DNA of 64,000 nt, taken from assembly GCA_013398955.1 (NCBI GenBank), contig VWPU01011604.1:54525-118524 (forward strand). Reading direction: 5' to 3'. Under the pieces are notes generated by a model. It had not been told where the DNA came from. It saw only the letters and a program-made list of their open reading frames with translations, and did not search any database. Positions 22,601-36,548 of this stretch are shown in pieces. Source of the stretch: Callaeas wilsoni. Its lineage: Eukaryota; Chordata; Aves; Passeriformes; Callaeidae. Position 1 is the first letter of the stretch; every line of letters starts with the position of its first letter. Both the position numbers and the translations under genes were made by a program.

Positions 22601-25600
22601 ACATCAAACAAACAGCCAAGTTGATTAAAAACCCTACAAGCTATGATCACTGAAGAGGAAAATACCTCTTGTGTGGTCCTAAATTACCTATAACATTGGA
22701 TGAAGTAGTTTTAATACTCACAGCTCAGCTGTGACGACCTCATTTTCATAAACACAGTCAAAACCAAATTACAATAAATAAAGGCAGCATATGGAATTGC
22801 TTAAAATGTATATAAAAATTCATATCTATTAATAATTGATAAAACATTATATAATAATTTTACAGCTCAAAAAGGTTAATAGTTTCAAGTGGCTCAGAGA
22901 AGGAACAGAATAACAAATGTATTGAAAGATTTAAATCAAAAACATACTGAAAAATTTGAGGCTGGTAATATCTATGAATAGCAACATCTTTACACAAGGC
23001 AAATGGAGAGATTCTGTTCTAACACAAAATGGATCTCAATTCAAAATTTATTTTCAAAAATCCTTAAAAATTTTATTATCATTTATTATCACAATAACCC
23101 AAGAAGTTAATTGACCAAGCATGTCATGAAGGTCAAGAATATTGCAATCTTCAAAAAAAAAGGGATTTTTCAGAGACAACAAATATAACCAAAACTATAA
23201 CAGCTAAAAATATCAAATGCTGTGGAAATGGAACCTCTTAGATCAAGATTTAAACTTCAACCCAATTAAAGACAATTAGAAAAATACCTAAGATTATCCT
23301 TTTAATTTTAGTGAGGCTATTACACTCTTAGACACTGAGACTGCTGCCCTTTGATGGAAGAACACATCACAAAAAAAAGTATACATTCTCCAGAATGCCA
23401 ATCCCATTTTGCCATCAATCCAGCCCTAGCTATGACTGAATAAGTTTTACTTGTCTAAATAAAAGCAATGAAGCACACTTCATTGCCTCTCATGTTAAGA
23501 AATCAAAATATTCCGAAGTAGACTAGGAAATGAGCGCAGGCTTCTATGCTAAGTCTTTCAAGTTACATAGGTACCTGAGGAAAGAAAAGTTGAACTTTTA
23601 AAAGATGCTACTGGCTGGATTTACAGAACAGCTGAATTGGTCTAATTTTTCTGAAATCCTTCTACCTGCTTTTTTATGTGTTTGTAAATGGCGATCTGAT
23701 CACTCTTAAGTATGTCAGTAAAAGAACTTCTGTTGGGCCTTCTCTTTTAGACATTGCATTATATACATATCTGTAGCAAAGGGATTTTATCATAATTTTC
23801 ATTAGAACATATACACAATGAGTATTTTACAGATTTCAGATCTTTGTTAAATGCTGTTAGTTTATGACCATTTCATTTTGAAAATTAATGATAACAAAAT
23901 TGCAAATACATACTCTGCTGAAATTTTCTCATGCTGAATATAGGGCTTCAAAGATGCTTATGTGTTTTCAGGTGGAAATATTTGCATATGGTTTCAGACT
24001 TGGCACTGAAGGCAGCAGTCTTAGAAGTCTCCATTTTCATATTAATGCCACATTACACACTCTACACTGTCAGTAAGTCAGTCTCACTTAATGAATAGAA
24101 TAGGCAGTTTTGCAAGTTGAAAATTAAACAACCATATCATAAACCTGGTTGGGTTGGTACAGCTCATATCACTTTTTTCCCAGAATAATTAAAATTGTGA
24201 TGTAGCCACTCAGAACAGGCCTTAAGCACTTAACACAGGAGTGAAACAGGAAGCATTGAGGAAAGAGTAATCTCTTTAATAATTTCTAGCTGGAGGAAGC
24301 AGTGGAGGACAAAAAGAACATAATTTTTATCCGAACTGATTCATTCTTCTTCAAATGGAAGGAAACGCATACTATCAGAAAAAGCTGGGTGAACTACTCT
24401 GGGCAATGAAAAAAATGCTACATATGAGGGATTAGGTTAGAATAATACTTGGTCTGACTCTTATCATCCATTCTGACTTTATATTCGCACAGGAAAATAT
24501 TATCTCCTACTGGAACAGAATAAATCAGAACAATAAATCTTTTGCAATCCATAATAAATGTTATTGTTTACAAAGACCTTTAGTCATGGTAGCAGCTTAC
24601 CAGCAGTGCTGTCATTTAAGCTGTAGTTTGAATAAAGTTTTGGGTTAAAAATTTGAGTTAGTATATTCTTGATGGTCTGGGGATACAAAAAAAATTAAAA
24701 CTTATCTCAACAGTACCAGTGGTCTGTCTCAAAGATTATGGTGGAGCATGCTGCAAGCATTTAGCATCATAGAGACCTTATAAGCCTGATAAGTTTACAA
24801 GGCGTAAGAAGATATTCACTGCAGCTCCAGGAAGCACCATTTTACAGAGCTGACAAGACCTGACATTTAGAAAGGCCCAGTGCCATTCTGACTGCAGTAT
24901 ATTTCTTGCTTCTCCGGAGCAATCTTGTTTACCCAGCTGAGGTAACACTGCACTTCACTCTGGTGGGCAGCAGGAGCAAACCCAAGAGCCAGTCAAGCAT
25001 GAGTTTTGCATCCAGTTAAATCCAGTGCACTGCAACCAGCATACCATAACCTTCACGGATTCCCCAAAAAATTAAGTCAAGCTTCTGTATGAGTACATGG
25101 CATTCTCCTGAACTGGAAAGGACAAAACTTAGTGGACTTCTGATACCCATAAAGCAGATGTAGTTACAGCAAAAATATGCTGAATCACTTGAAAACTCAA
25201 GGGCCTAAAAATAGGGCAGAATGTGCTGCTTAAAGGACTGTACACTTTCTTTGGCAATGTCTTATTAGTCTCTAAATTTGTCACCGGTCTCCCAGTGTCT
25301 TTTATGTATTCATTTATTCTTTGCCTTGATAATCTTGTTAAAATGTCTAATAATGAGGGCTGCACATCGAAGTCTTTCTTCGTGCTTTCTTGTTGAAACT
25401 ACTCCCATAAGACTTTTGCTTTACAAAACGAAGATAAAAGTACAGATAACAGAAAAAAATTTTAATGTTTACATGGATATTACCTGATTAAAAAACAGAC
25501 TTTTGTATAAGTACTGATTGAAATCAAGGGTTTTATCTTCAGGAAAGTAAGTGACGAGAAAGAAACCTCTTTTCAAAGCATGTTTTCTTCTATATCACTG

Positions 25601-28600
25601 TGACAGCATTTTAAATCATCTTCCTGCTGTGGATATATATATTCTGGTCCTTATTAGCAACACTGCAAATTTGGGTTATCAAACATGTCCTTGAATAATC
25701 AGATCAGGCTTTCATACATAAAGCAAAAAAGATACAATCTAGGAGAGTCTGCCATTTCAAACCTTATTTAAATTGCAGACAATTTCTCCCTTCCTACTCT
25801 TGTGCTTGTAAGAATTCTTACACCCGTCAGCAGCTGGTTTCACTTAAGATATGGTGATTGCTTTGCTTAATGAAATATACACACAAGGTGGATGGTTTAT
25901 TGCTTAAACTTATAGAGTTTTTTGTTAATTTCTGAAAAATAAGAAATGTACAGTTGGCTTCTTAGATGCCACAGCATTTTTATATGTCATTTTAGGTAAA
26001 TAACAGATATTGTTATTACTTGTATATAACTGAAACACAGGCAGCTTCTAGGTCACTATTAGTGATTCTTCTACAAAGATTCTCAACTTTGTAGAACATG
26101 TTGATATAAAGGGTGATGGACATTTTCATGATAAGCAGGTGCATGACAATAATATTTTTTAAAATACAAGGAGCAAAATCATTATTGATCCGGTGTGTCA
26201 GGTTTTTCCTGGGTTGTGCTTTACTTATATTATTCTTCCTTCTTGGTGCTTCGGTTTATTTTCTATAGCATGGATGTAGATAATAAATTGCAAGTCAACT
26301 ATTTTCCAATGGAGTATTCTGTTGGCTTGTTCAAATATTCAAGAGGGCAAGGATCTTAGGCTACAAAAATCATCACAGCTACTTCAGAGAGAAAAAAATT
26401 AGTAACTGATTTGCATCTCGAAATACTCCACAGAAGCAGCATCAGCTAGGCACCATCTGTTTTAGAATTTTGAGAAACATCCAGTCTGGAAATAGAAAAA
26501 AACTATGCATTTGAGAAATGTTTCATAAGGAATACGTAAAACAAATCGTTACAAGATATTTTGCTATTGTGTGTATGTTTTGTATGAGCAAGAGATTTAC
26601 ATAGGCATCAACATGTGGAGTAAACAACTTATACTGCAACAGCTAAGTCTAGAATCATACAGGATAAAGGTCATGTGTCAAGGACAAGTGTAGACTATTT
26701 GTGTGTAGAAGTACTGGTTGTTTAAGCCACTGACTGGGGATCAACACTTACACTTACGGCCTCTGATAGATTCTCCATTGTGTGGGAGTGTGAGCTAATT
26801 TACAAGGACAGATCTCCAGCCAAAATGAAATGTCACAATTCTTCTGCTCCTTGGTTCTCTGAACTGATTTGAAATGTCAGGATACAGAGATTCAAAATGA
26901 TATACACACAGAGATCATTCAGAATTTTTTTTTAAATAAATGTAGTGAGTTAAAAACACATTTAAACACACATATTGAAATTATTTAGTGAATAAATAAC
27001 CTTTAACTCTGCTAATAATGTAACAATACATTTATTAGCAAATATGTGCATATGTAGTACTGATTTTAAAGACTCTCACCATCTGGTTGCAAATACTTTT
27101 AAAATATAATGAGTTTGAAGAAACTCTAGCACAGGGAAATGAATAATACAAATTTCATAGTGTTATTTCTGTACATTAAGCCTATGATTGAATGTTCTTA
27201 AATATTGATCATCACTCTAATATCAAAGAAATTAGTTCAATGGCATATGGAAGTTTATTATAGGAGCCACTACTCCAGAATACTTTATTCTATCTATAAA
27301 AAATTTACTCTTAAATATTGCTAGTGGAATCTAATAATCTAGGGGAAAATCCTTGTTTGGATGTTTACTCTTACCTGAAGGAAATAATCTTCAGTCTCAT
27401 TTTTTTGTGTTTTTCTGTAGGACAACTTCTCCAGTGAAGGAGGTGTCTCCCAAAAGAGTAGAATCAAAATTAAATGGAGTCATAATGTTTCTTCTCAAAA
27501 GATGAGTGGAAGATGAGAAAAAAAAAAAACAAGAAGGGCTTTTCACTCTAAGATAAAGAGTTCAGCCATTTACTTTTCACAAAATACCTCTATACTGTAA
27601 TTTTTTATAAGCTTTATGCAGCCAATACTTTTTCAGAACTTGACTGCAAAAAATATACTCTACAGAACAACTATTTCCATCTTGCCTTTGACAAAGATTG
27701 AATCTATATTCTTACTCTTGAAGTAGTTTTTTCTCTGCAGAACATAAGCCAAGATTCACTTCGTTATAAAAAGGGATAACATGTCTCTGTCATGTTGATA
27801 AAATGACAGAGAGAAAACCTTCGGTATTCAGTATTTACTGCAGGGATAATTGGTGTACTTTACAGAAAAGAGAAGACTTAATGAAGCAGAAAGACTGAAC
27901 AGTCAGTCCTTGGGTTAGGGTTTAGAACTTAAGAAAAAAAAAAGGCTCAGAATGTAAGGCATGCTGTTCACTTACCTGGCTGCAGCAGCACAGCTGTATG
28001 TTTTCCTGTAGGCTGCTTTCACCACATCTTAGACAGACTCATGTTTTGTGATCATTTGTAATATACTTGTCAATTTTCAAGTGCCACATAAACTTTCCAG
28101 AGTTTTTACAAGTCATCTATTGAGGTACCACTGAATTCTGTAATTAGGATGTTGCAAAATTCAAGTCTCTCTTTAGACGTAATATTTGATACTCCAGTTG
28201 TGTACCACATGAGGTACAGACTCATTCAGCTGCTTTGGTGATGGGAAGTACAACACTGCACAGTGACTCCCCAATGGTCCATGCAAATGGAGAGGGAATA
28301 AAGAGGACAAATATGAATGAGAAAGGAAAAAATGGCAATATGGCAGAATGGTAGGAAAAGCAGTAGGTAAGCAGAGTCTGCTTCTGTTGCCACTTCATTC
28401 CTTAAATTAACCTGTATCTATTATAATGCTTATATATGCACTGATTATTTCAGTCATAAAAATATCCTTTTATGTGTCAAGTGAAAAACAGCAGTAAACT
28501 CAAACAGAAGATGCAGCAACTTTTTTAGCCTACCAATTCTTTCTATATGCTTTCCCAAGAGAGTCTTTTTCATTATAAATTACATGCTTCTGAAAGTGTT

Positions 28601-31600
28601 GCCTCTGTGCGTAGAGTGTTTTGCACACATCAAACACTGGGGATAACAAAACAGTGAAGATTAGTTTTGAAGTCACTAAGGGACCATATTAATGTAAAGT
28701 GCTCTCATGTTCAAAAAACCAGTTATAATGTTCTCCATGACAGCAATCACCCTGTCGCATTTGTGTATTAGGTAGGCTATATTAAATCATACATAATTAT
28801 TAAACCATGCATCTTTACATTCCACTTAAAATTCAGCATTATGGCATCATTCTAGAGAGGAAGAAAGTTACTTGTTTTAAGAAAAAATTTTAAAAACACA
28901 TAGTGCTTTGAATTCATATGAGTCTTCATTGCACCACACTGTCATACAAAGATAAAACTATATTTTCCTAGCTTTAGAATAGAAGTAAATTAAGAGCATC
29001 AATAAAATGCAAGAACTTAGTGAGGATTTATTGCAAAACTTGCATTAAGTAGAAATTTCTCTAGGAAATCTGTCAAGAAAGCTAAGCAAGAAACTGGTCT
29101 AAAAATATAAGATACAAAAATGTACTTGTAGATTTGTAATTTCTGAGAAACACTGTATTTTCATTTAAGGTTTTGGGGCGGCAATGATTTTTGAATTAAC
29201 TAGGTGACATCACTGTCTCTAAATGCAAATATCTGTTACTTAGTGACAGTTCTGTCATGTCTGGCTGAGCACTAGTGTGCCCAGTTCTTCAGCAGAAAAT
29301 TACTCACTTCCGTGCTAAAATCAGCAGCATTTTGCTTACTAGAATGAAAATTAATTGCTTAGAGAGTTTGGTTTTTTCCTTTTCTTATTTTTAACGAGAA
29401 GAGCAGTTTGGATTTTGGCTTTTTACCTCTCTAAGAAGAATCTTTTGTGAAATTTTTGTACGTTATTTCAAATCACCATTTTTACTGCAGCAGAACTTGG
29501 CTGTGCATGATTCCAAATCCAACAGAGACTACTAGAGTAAAAATAAATCCAGGACATTTCTTTCTTCTAAAATTGAATAAAGTTATGTGGGTTAAGTAAA
29601 TTCTACTTTTGTGCGAATGACAGGTCAGTGGTCAGTGATTAACATCTCAAGTTCATTCAATTATAGCAGCATGAATCTTACACAGTTTAGCAAGAGTGGA
29701 AACAAACATTCTAACTGTGATTCTGAGAGATCTAAATTGATAGGAGATTCAGCTCAAGGAAAAAATTCAGGCCTAAGCATACGTAGTCAAGGGCCCAGGA
29801 TGTTAATATGAAGCATTAAGCAAATATTTCAGATTAAATACATTTTCCTAACATGCTTTTATCAGTTATCCCGTGTCGTAATATAATAGTAATTTTTCTG
29901 TAGCCTAGACTGTGGTGTCTTTCAAGCCCCTTATGTGCCCCTGGCACTGCTATTAGGAGCAAAACCTATGATCCCATTCCTGGGGACAGAGGGAAAGGGG
30001 AATGGTTGTTAAATTTTTTGGTTTTCACCTGAAAATAAAAGAATCTGAGAGTGTACTTATGTTCTTAAGAGTACACCAGGCAATCATGGAAGTAAAAGGA
30101 ATGAAACAGAAGTCAAAGAACACTCTAAAATCCATTTCCACCTAGATTACTAAACACCCTTAGCCAGTCTTATTATCAGGTTTTTCATCTGCAGACGATG
30201 ATTTTGGGGAACTTACTCTTAAAAATCAAGAGTGAATGACACCAGGTTTTGCAGCAGTGCTTCCTCTATCTAACAGGGACAAAAATGCTTCATTCAGAAA
30301 GAGGGTAGAGACAGCTATACATTAGTTAAAGGCCATAAAAAAATGAAAATAAATTTTTCTCATTTTTAAAATGTGTCCTGTAATGGATGTAGCACACCTC
30401 ATTGCTGCCACCAATTTTATATAGCGTTGTGAATCCCTCTTTGCAAAATGGCTCATCAGTGTGGGAAAGTATAGGAAATTGGCATGGACAGTTACATTTA
30501 CCCCTATCCCCAGTTTATTACCCGTGGAGATACGATTCTGTAACTTGTACTTGTAACTTGTTGTTTCTCAAATTTCTGTGTTGAGTGACGGAATATGGGT
30601 AAAGCACAGCAGTTTCTGCAAGAAAACACACCTGGATTCATCTGTAGAGATGCACCATCAGTAGGACTACAGAATAAAATGATATCTCCAACCTGGTTAT
30701 CACCTAAAATTTCTAGAGGAGATTCAAAATGGACTGCTGAATACATAGAGACAATTTTCCAGGGACTGAAAAACAGAATGCAGATGATTTTATATTTCCC
30801 AGCTGCACTGGACAGCAGGTGAAGAAGGAACTTTGTGTCAGGCAAAACCTTGTGCATCCAGACTGAAAACCCCTGCTTACCCCTGCCAGTTGTATACGTT
30901 TCTTTACTGAAGTGTGTCTCTTAACTTTAAATGACCAAAGACTTAAATGAGCAGAGTTTTCAAAACAATCTAAATGAACTGCCCCCCACCAAAAAAAAAA
31001 AAAAAAAACCAAAAAAAAACCTCCAAAAAACCCAGTGAAAAAATCTCTCAAATGCTTCATATTTGACCATGAAATATTGAAAGAAAATTAAACTTAGGGC
31101 TGTTGCAATGCTATGAAGATAATGATTTTAAACACACAACTATCTCATCAGTGCACGTGAAAAGAGGCAAGAGAGGCTTGTACCACACTATACCTTAAAA
31201 AGAAGGATCCACAAAGTTAACAGCGAAGATATGAAAAGACTGAAAACATATTACTTGGGCATGATTCAAATTTACTCAGTGTTCAGCTAAGTTAAAGGTA
31301 AAAAAGTGGTGGTGACCATGATTTAGAAGGAAGAACAATCTGGAACAAAATCCTAAGCAGTCCCTCACCCCTTTTCTATCTGTGATTTATAAGTCAAGTC
31401 ATACTATCTTGAAATAAGGAAATTCTGTCAGTGCAAATTATTTTCTTCAGCAATCCTCTGTCACAGAATCATAAAAAAGACATTTCTGTTATAGGGAAGA
31501 AATTCTCATTGTGTAAGATTTTTACAGTATTATAAGTCATTTTATTGTATATGCTGCTGTCTTACTAAGCTGGGAGAAAAGTGGTGGGTTCAATCTGTCA

Positions 31601-31770
31601 AACGCAAGAATTGACCATTTCAGGTGAACAAGTTTGGAGTGTCTATTCAATTACTGATAGGAAAGCTCAAAAAGGACGTCAGCTAACATAGGCATATCGT
31701 ATGTATTTTAAAGCCTTAAAAATAAAGAAAATTACTCTTTTGTAGTATGACCTACAATCTTACAAATTAA
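22601..31770. other. Long non-coding stretch, nothing recognised
   Basis: About 9 kb of AT-rich sequence with only short frames. A 10-bp stem with a 9-nt loop can form at 27784-27812. An A-rich tract lies at 30992-31040, interrupted by C runs, and accounts for the odd minus-strand frame at 30713-31060. I recognised no LINE, LTR, exon or RNA gene. Confidence 0.55.
30992..31040. repeat. A-rich low-complexity tract
   Basis: Two poly-A runs separated by cc and followed by ctcc/ccc interruptions. It could be the tail of an unrecognised retroposed sequence on the plus strand or simple low-complexity DNA. Confidence 0.7.
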
Positions 31771-31935
31771 TGTACTTTATATATATGCATTTGGTGTATA
31801 TATAATACACAAAATATACATTATATATACTATTATATATACTATATGCAATATGTTATTGTATATAAAATATAATATGTAATTTATTAAATATTATATA
31901 TATGTATTTTATATGTATATGGGCAAATATACATA
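31770..31935. repeat. TA-rich low-complexity / microsatellite region
   Basis: The interval is dominated by tatata, atatac and atatg units with several short self-complementary runs. It is a degenerate (TA)n region with no coding content. Confidence 0.85.
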
Positions 31936-32564
31936 TATTACCTGTCTGCGTCAGTAGCATGGGCTGATTTCTTCAATGAAAATGGAGAGAACTACAGCAA
32001 GATGTTGATTCCTTTCTTTAAAGACCTTTACTTTGTCTAACTCACTTCTTTTCTGACAATAAAAGTTATGAAATTAAAAAATGAATTTTTAACCCTTGCG
32101 TGATGCTAGGTATGTATGATGCTAGATAGGCTTTTTCCACTTGCTGGGGAGAAGACTGTGATTTTCTGATCAGTGCAGGCAATTCCACAGTAATTAGAAT
32201 GATGTTTCCCTCATCACAATCATTAAAGAACATGAAAAATAGTATATTAATTTACACTGATTTAGCTTCAGTTGTTGCTCAAATGCCCTTCTGAGATTTA
32301 CTCTGAAAATTAAATTGACAAAACTATTAAGCAATACATATTTATGCAGTGGCATATATACATATATCTATATCTATGCATAAAACATCATGTCAGAGCT
32401 GCGTGAATCTGACATTAAAGTAGAGAAGTAATACAATATCAGAAGCCTAACTCTTAAAAATTCCTTTGAATTCTTGAGGTCCTTTTTAGCTGTTCTCTTT
32501 CCCATATTCACACAAGACTATGAAGACACAGACAATATCTGAAAGGCATGAAATAAAATTGCAA
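31936..32564. other. Non-coding, nothing recognised
   Basis: Unique AT-rich sequence between the TA-rich tract and the start of recognisable CR1 homology. Confidence 0.5.
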
Positions 32565-34056
32565 TGAGACTGCTTGATGAAATGGAATAGCCACAAGTCC
32601 ATGGGTCATGACGAGATTTACCCCAGTGTCCTGAGGGAACTGGCTGATATTATTGCCAAGACAGTCTCCTTCGTATTTGAAAAATCATGGTGGTAAGTTA
32701 AGTCCCTGCTGAAAAAGGGAAAAATTTTGCCTAATTTTAAAAAAGAGAGAAAAGACACAGGGATCTATAGACTGGTGAGCTTCATGTCTATGCTTGAGAA
32801 GAACATGGAACAGATCCTCATGGACGTGAAGTCAAGACACATTCAATACAAGGTGGTGATCCAAGACAGCCAGAACAGCCTCACCAAAGACAAATTGTGC
32901 CTGACCACACTGGTGGTCTCCTGTGATAGAGGGACTACAACGGTCATCCAGGGAAGACTGACCAACATCATCTACCTTAGCTTCTGTAAGGTCTTTGATG
33001 TGTTCCCACATGCCACTTTTGTGTCCAAATTGGAGAGAGATGGATTTTAAGGGTGAAATTTTGGTGGATGAGGAATTGTCTGGGTGCACTCAGACAGTAA
33101 GTCATGGTCAGTGACTTTATGTCCAGGTGGAGACTGGTGGCAAGTGGTGTCCCTCACACCAGTGGGACCAGTGCTCTTGAATATCTTCATCAATGACACA
33201 ACCAGTGGGATCAAGTGCAGCCTCAGCAAGTTTGCAGATGACATGAAAGAGAGCAATGCAGCTGACATAACAAATGAACAGGATACCGTCCAGAGGGACC
33301 TGGCAAGGAGTGAACCCACAAGAACCTAGTGAAGTTCAACAAGTCCCAGTGCAAGGTTCTACACTTAGGTTGGGCTAATCCCAGAAGTGAGTACAAATTG
33401 GGAGAACTCATTTACAGCAGCCTTGTGGAGAAGGACTTAAAGGTTGCAGTGGATGAAAAGCTGTACTGGAGCCAAAAGTGTGCGACCACAGGCTAGAAAG
33501 CCAGTCACATCCTTGGCTGCATCAAAACAGGAGTGACCAGCAGGCTGAGGGAGGCAATTCTCCCCCTATACTCTGTCTTCATGAGACCCCAATTAGAGTG
33601 TTGTGTCTAGCTCCTGGGACCTCAGCAGAAGAAAGACATGGACCTCTTGGAGAGGGTCCAGAGGAGGGCCATGAAGATGATCAGAGTGTAAGAAAACTGG
33701 TGTTATTTGGCCTGGAGAAGAGAAGGCTCTGGGGGGACCATATGATAGGCTTCCAGTACATAAAGGGGGCTTACAAAAAAAGAGAAAGGGTGACCTTTCA
33801 TATGGGCATGCAGTGATAGGAAATGGGGGAATGGTTTTAAACTAAAAAATTAGTTTTTTAGGTTAGATGAGGGGAAGACGTTCTCTGCTCAGAGGATAGT
33901 GAGGTACTGGAACAGATTGTCCAGAGTAGTTGTGGACGCCCTATCCCTGAAAGTGTTCAAGACCTGATTGCCCTGAAGAACCTGGTGGAGTAAAAGGTGT
34001 CTCTCTCCATGGCAGTAGGGGTTGAAATTTCCTGCCTAAACCATTCTATGATTCAG
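32565..34056 (+). mobile_element. CR1 LINE, ORF2 reverse transcriptase to 3' end, inactivated
   Basis: This is the longest CR1 copy in the window. Homology begins near the segment reading HKSMGHDEIYPSVLRELAD (about 32590). The frame 32727-33050 encodes RT core with MLEKNMEQIL, VIQDSQNSLTKDKLCLTTLV and IIYLSFCKVFDVFPHATFVS. The frame 33084-33329 carries GPVLLNIFINDTTSG and the catalytic box KFADD (Phe-Ala-Asp-Asp at 33231-33242). The stop at 33048-33050, a frameshift just after it and later frame changes break the protein. C-terminal pieces continue to about 33830 and the element ends at ccattctatgattc, the CR1 3' terminus. The endonuclease part and ORF1 are missing, so it cannot move on its own. 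Confidence 0.95.
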
Positions 34057-35275
34057 TAACATACCATCTTATCACCAGCACTTTGAAAGCAAGCCAAATA
34101 AATCAACTGAACTCTTTTAAAGAGTTACAATATTTTAATGATCTGGGGAAGTATTAAAATTTTAAAAACCTGAGCAAGGTTTCCATAATGCTGGCAAGTA
34201 GAACATTTCAAGTTTGTTATATTACATGGCACAGAAACCATGTACTATTACTGAGACCTCAAGTGAGAGAGGAATTTCCATATCACTTTTGCACTATGTG
34301 AAATGAATGATAATTTTGATCACATTGCAGATAAATGAAACATTGAATTAACTTATTTGGCCACATAAAGAAACAGTAGAAACATATGAATTCATAGACC
34401 TTCAATCCTTCTACATCTTTAAATTAATTTCTCTAGTAGTCCCATTCAGAGCAATAATGAATATTAATATTTTTGAAGTGAGAAGATGACTACTTGCAAA
34501 GTATAGACAGAACTGCACTCCAGAAAGCAAAATTTAATAGATAACCAACATATTCCATGATTAAATTTCATTTTACAGAGGTAGTCAATCTTTCTTAGGC
34601 CAAGAAAAGAAAGCATACAGTGTGAAAGAGACATAGAGAAAATATCAAGCTACAGCATCTCTTACAACATTCTTCACTTCCTCTCACCTTCCCCATAATA
34701 GTCTCTGAGTCACAAGTACATATCACAAGCCCATACACTCACCACTCATACTAGCTCTTGGTTTCAACTCAATTCGGAAGACACAGTTTTAAAAAAGCAG
34801 TAAGAAAAAGGGAGAAGCATAAATATAACCTGTACATCACTCTGTTGGCCGTTTCTGTCACAGAAGAAACTCATTGAGTGAGAAATCATAAGCTATTTGC
34901 CCAGGAAAAAGAAAAATCACCACATGAGAGGGACAGTCCATAAATCTTTAATTCAAACAGCTGAAGAACTGTGACTTGTCTTTGTAACAGGAAAGCTGAA
35001 AACACTTGTTTCATGTACTGACTCACAACTATTCTAAGAGATCAGAATTTTGCTAAATATCTACAATTTGAACAGGGTTTTTGTTATCATCAGTTGTCAT
35101 AGCTTTTGGCATCTCTTCTCTGCATTTTAAGTTTTCAATTGTCTTTTGTGTATTCATCTGTCAGGAAGAAGTGGCATACCATGTTTGCTCCCTTTTGTAC
35201 AGTTATATTCTGTGTTATTAGGGACAAGGAGGGTGTAAGGAGGGGCATCAATAAAACCTCTACCCTTGGTTTACA
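34057..35275. other. Non-coding, nothing recognised
   Basis: Unique AT-rich sequence between the CR1 copy and the GGAGA array. No gene, RNA or repeat was recognised. Confidence 0.55.
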
Positions 35276-35397
35276 GGAGAGGAGAGGAGAGGAGAGGAGA
35301 GGAGAGGAGAGGAGAGGAGAGGAGAGGCGAGGAGAGGAGAGGAGAGGAGAGGAGAGGAGAGGAGAGGCGAGGAGAGGAGAGGAGAGAAGAGGAAAGG
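35276..35397 (+). repeat. (GGAGA)n pentanucleotide array, left side of gap
   Basis: More than twenty head-to-tail ggaga units with a few ggcga, agaga and aagga variants run into the gap. The strand is purely purine apart from the variant C bases. The open frames through it (35106-35489, 35266-35484 and the minus-strand 35135-35680) are repeat-encoded. Confidence 0.97.
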
Positions 35398-35475
35398 NNN
35401 NNNNNNNNNNNNNNNNNNNNNNNNNNNNNNNNNNNNNNNNNNNNNNNNNNNNNNNNNNNNNNNNNNNNNNNNNNN
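35398..35475. other. Assembly gap (78 N)
   Basis: A run of 78 undetermined bases interrupts the GGAGA array. The true length is unknown, since the array continues on the far side. Confidence 1.
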
Positions 35476-35524
35476 TTATTCTAATGTAACGGCAACAACA
35501 GAGAACAAAAATAATAACATAGAG

Positions 35525-35680
35525 GACAGAGAAGAGAAGAGGAGAGGAGAGGAGAGGAGAGGAGAGGAGAGTAAAAGATACAAAGAAAGAAAAAAGAGGG
35601 CAAAGGAAAAAAGAATGCAAAGGAAAAAAGAGGGGAAGAAAAGAAGAAAGAAAAATAAAAGACTTCAAAACACTGACCAA
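35525..35680 (+). repeat. GGAGA array and purine-rich tract, right side of gap
   Basis: After about 50 bases of ordinary sequence a second, shorter run of ggaga units (about 35537-35570) gives way to imperfect aaaga/aagaa purine-rich DNA ending near 35665. This is the same satellite-like locus as the left-hand array. Confidence 0.9.
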
Positions 35681-36548
35681 TCGCTGTAATATAACGAAAC
35701 GGGCAAAACATAAAAAATAAATATTTAGCTCTCACTTTCAGCAATATTTCTCTTAACATTCTTTTTCCTAGTATAGGCTAAATTTACATCAAGTACTCAT
35801 ATTGTATTTTTAATTTCGCCAGGAGTATTAATAAGGGAGATTTTATTTTTTTCTTATTAAAGATAATAATTTTCTATGCTGACATATTGTTGGGATCCCT
35901 TACTCTTAAAAGGAAGTTGCAAAGTAAATATCACCTATAATAAATGTGATGGGAGAAGGTGACAAACAAGTAGGCAAGGGGGAAAGAATTTCTGATATTA
36001 ACAAAAGAGTTGACCATATGATCATATAAAAATTCTTGTTTATTGATAAAAATGCTATGTTTCTAGATTATAGTCCAAATTTCACCATTTTAATCTAATT
36101 TTATGTTGCTCTTTACCTTCTTAATTTTATAGACTAAGACTAAAATATTGAAACTGGTAATAAGAGATTAAATTCTGCCAAGATGTGATCTAAGCTACTG
36201 ATTGATTTGCATTGCTCTGTTTCTTCACATTCATAACTTCAGCATGAAATATTACCTTTTAATGGAAGGCGACATTTGTAACCTACATTTGTAAGAAGGA
36301 TAATGCTGTCAGAATAAAAATTTTCCCCAGCCATCCATAAGAATTTATTGTCTGTATACTAATAAAAATATAGACCAGCCAGGAAGTTTAAGAGCTATGC
36401 TCACTTTATTGTAACCATTTTTCTACTTTTTATTACATTCTTGAAGACTCTTGGAGACTAGGAAAAAATTCGTTATATGTCTTTCCCCTTAGTGTAAATC
36501 CCAATTGTCACTTAATCTGAGTAATCTTTTACCAGATTACATTTACAT
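35681..36548. other. Non-coding, nothing recognised
   Basis: AT-rich unique sequence between the purine tract and the next LTR. Confidence 0.5.

Noticed and set aside
27784..27812. 10-bp stem with 9-nt loop
   Set aside because: Stems this short are common by chance in 64 kb, and there is no supporting context.
31770..31935. AT-rich region with many small palindromes, considered as an origin or matrix attachment region
   Set aside because: It is adequately explained as degenerate (TA)n microsatellite DNA; the sequence alone cannot support more.
35106..35680. Open frames of 127 and 181 codons on opposite strands
   Set aside because: They are made of GGAGA repeat translation and pass through 78 undetermined bases.
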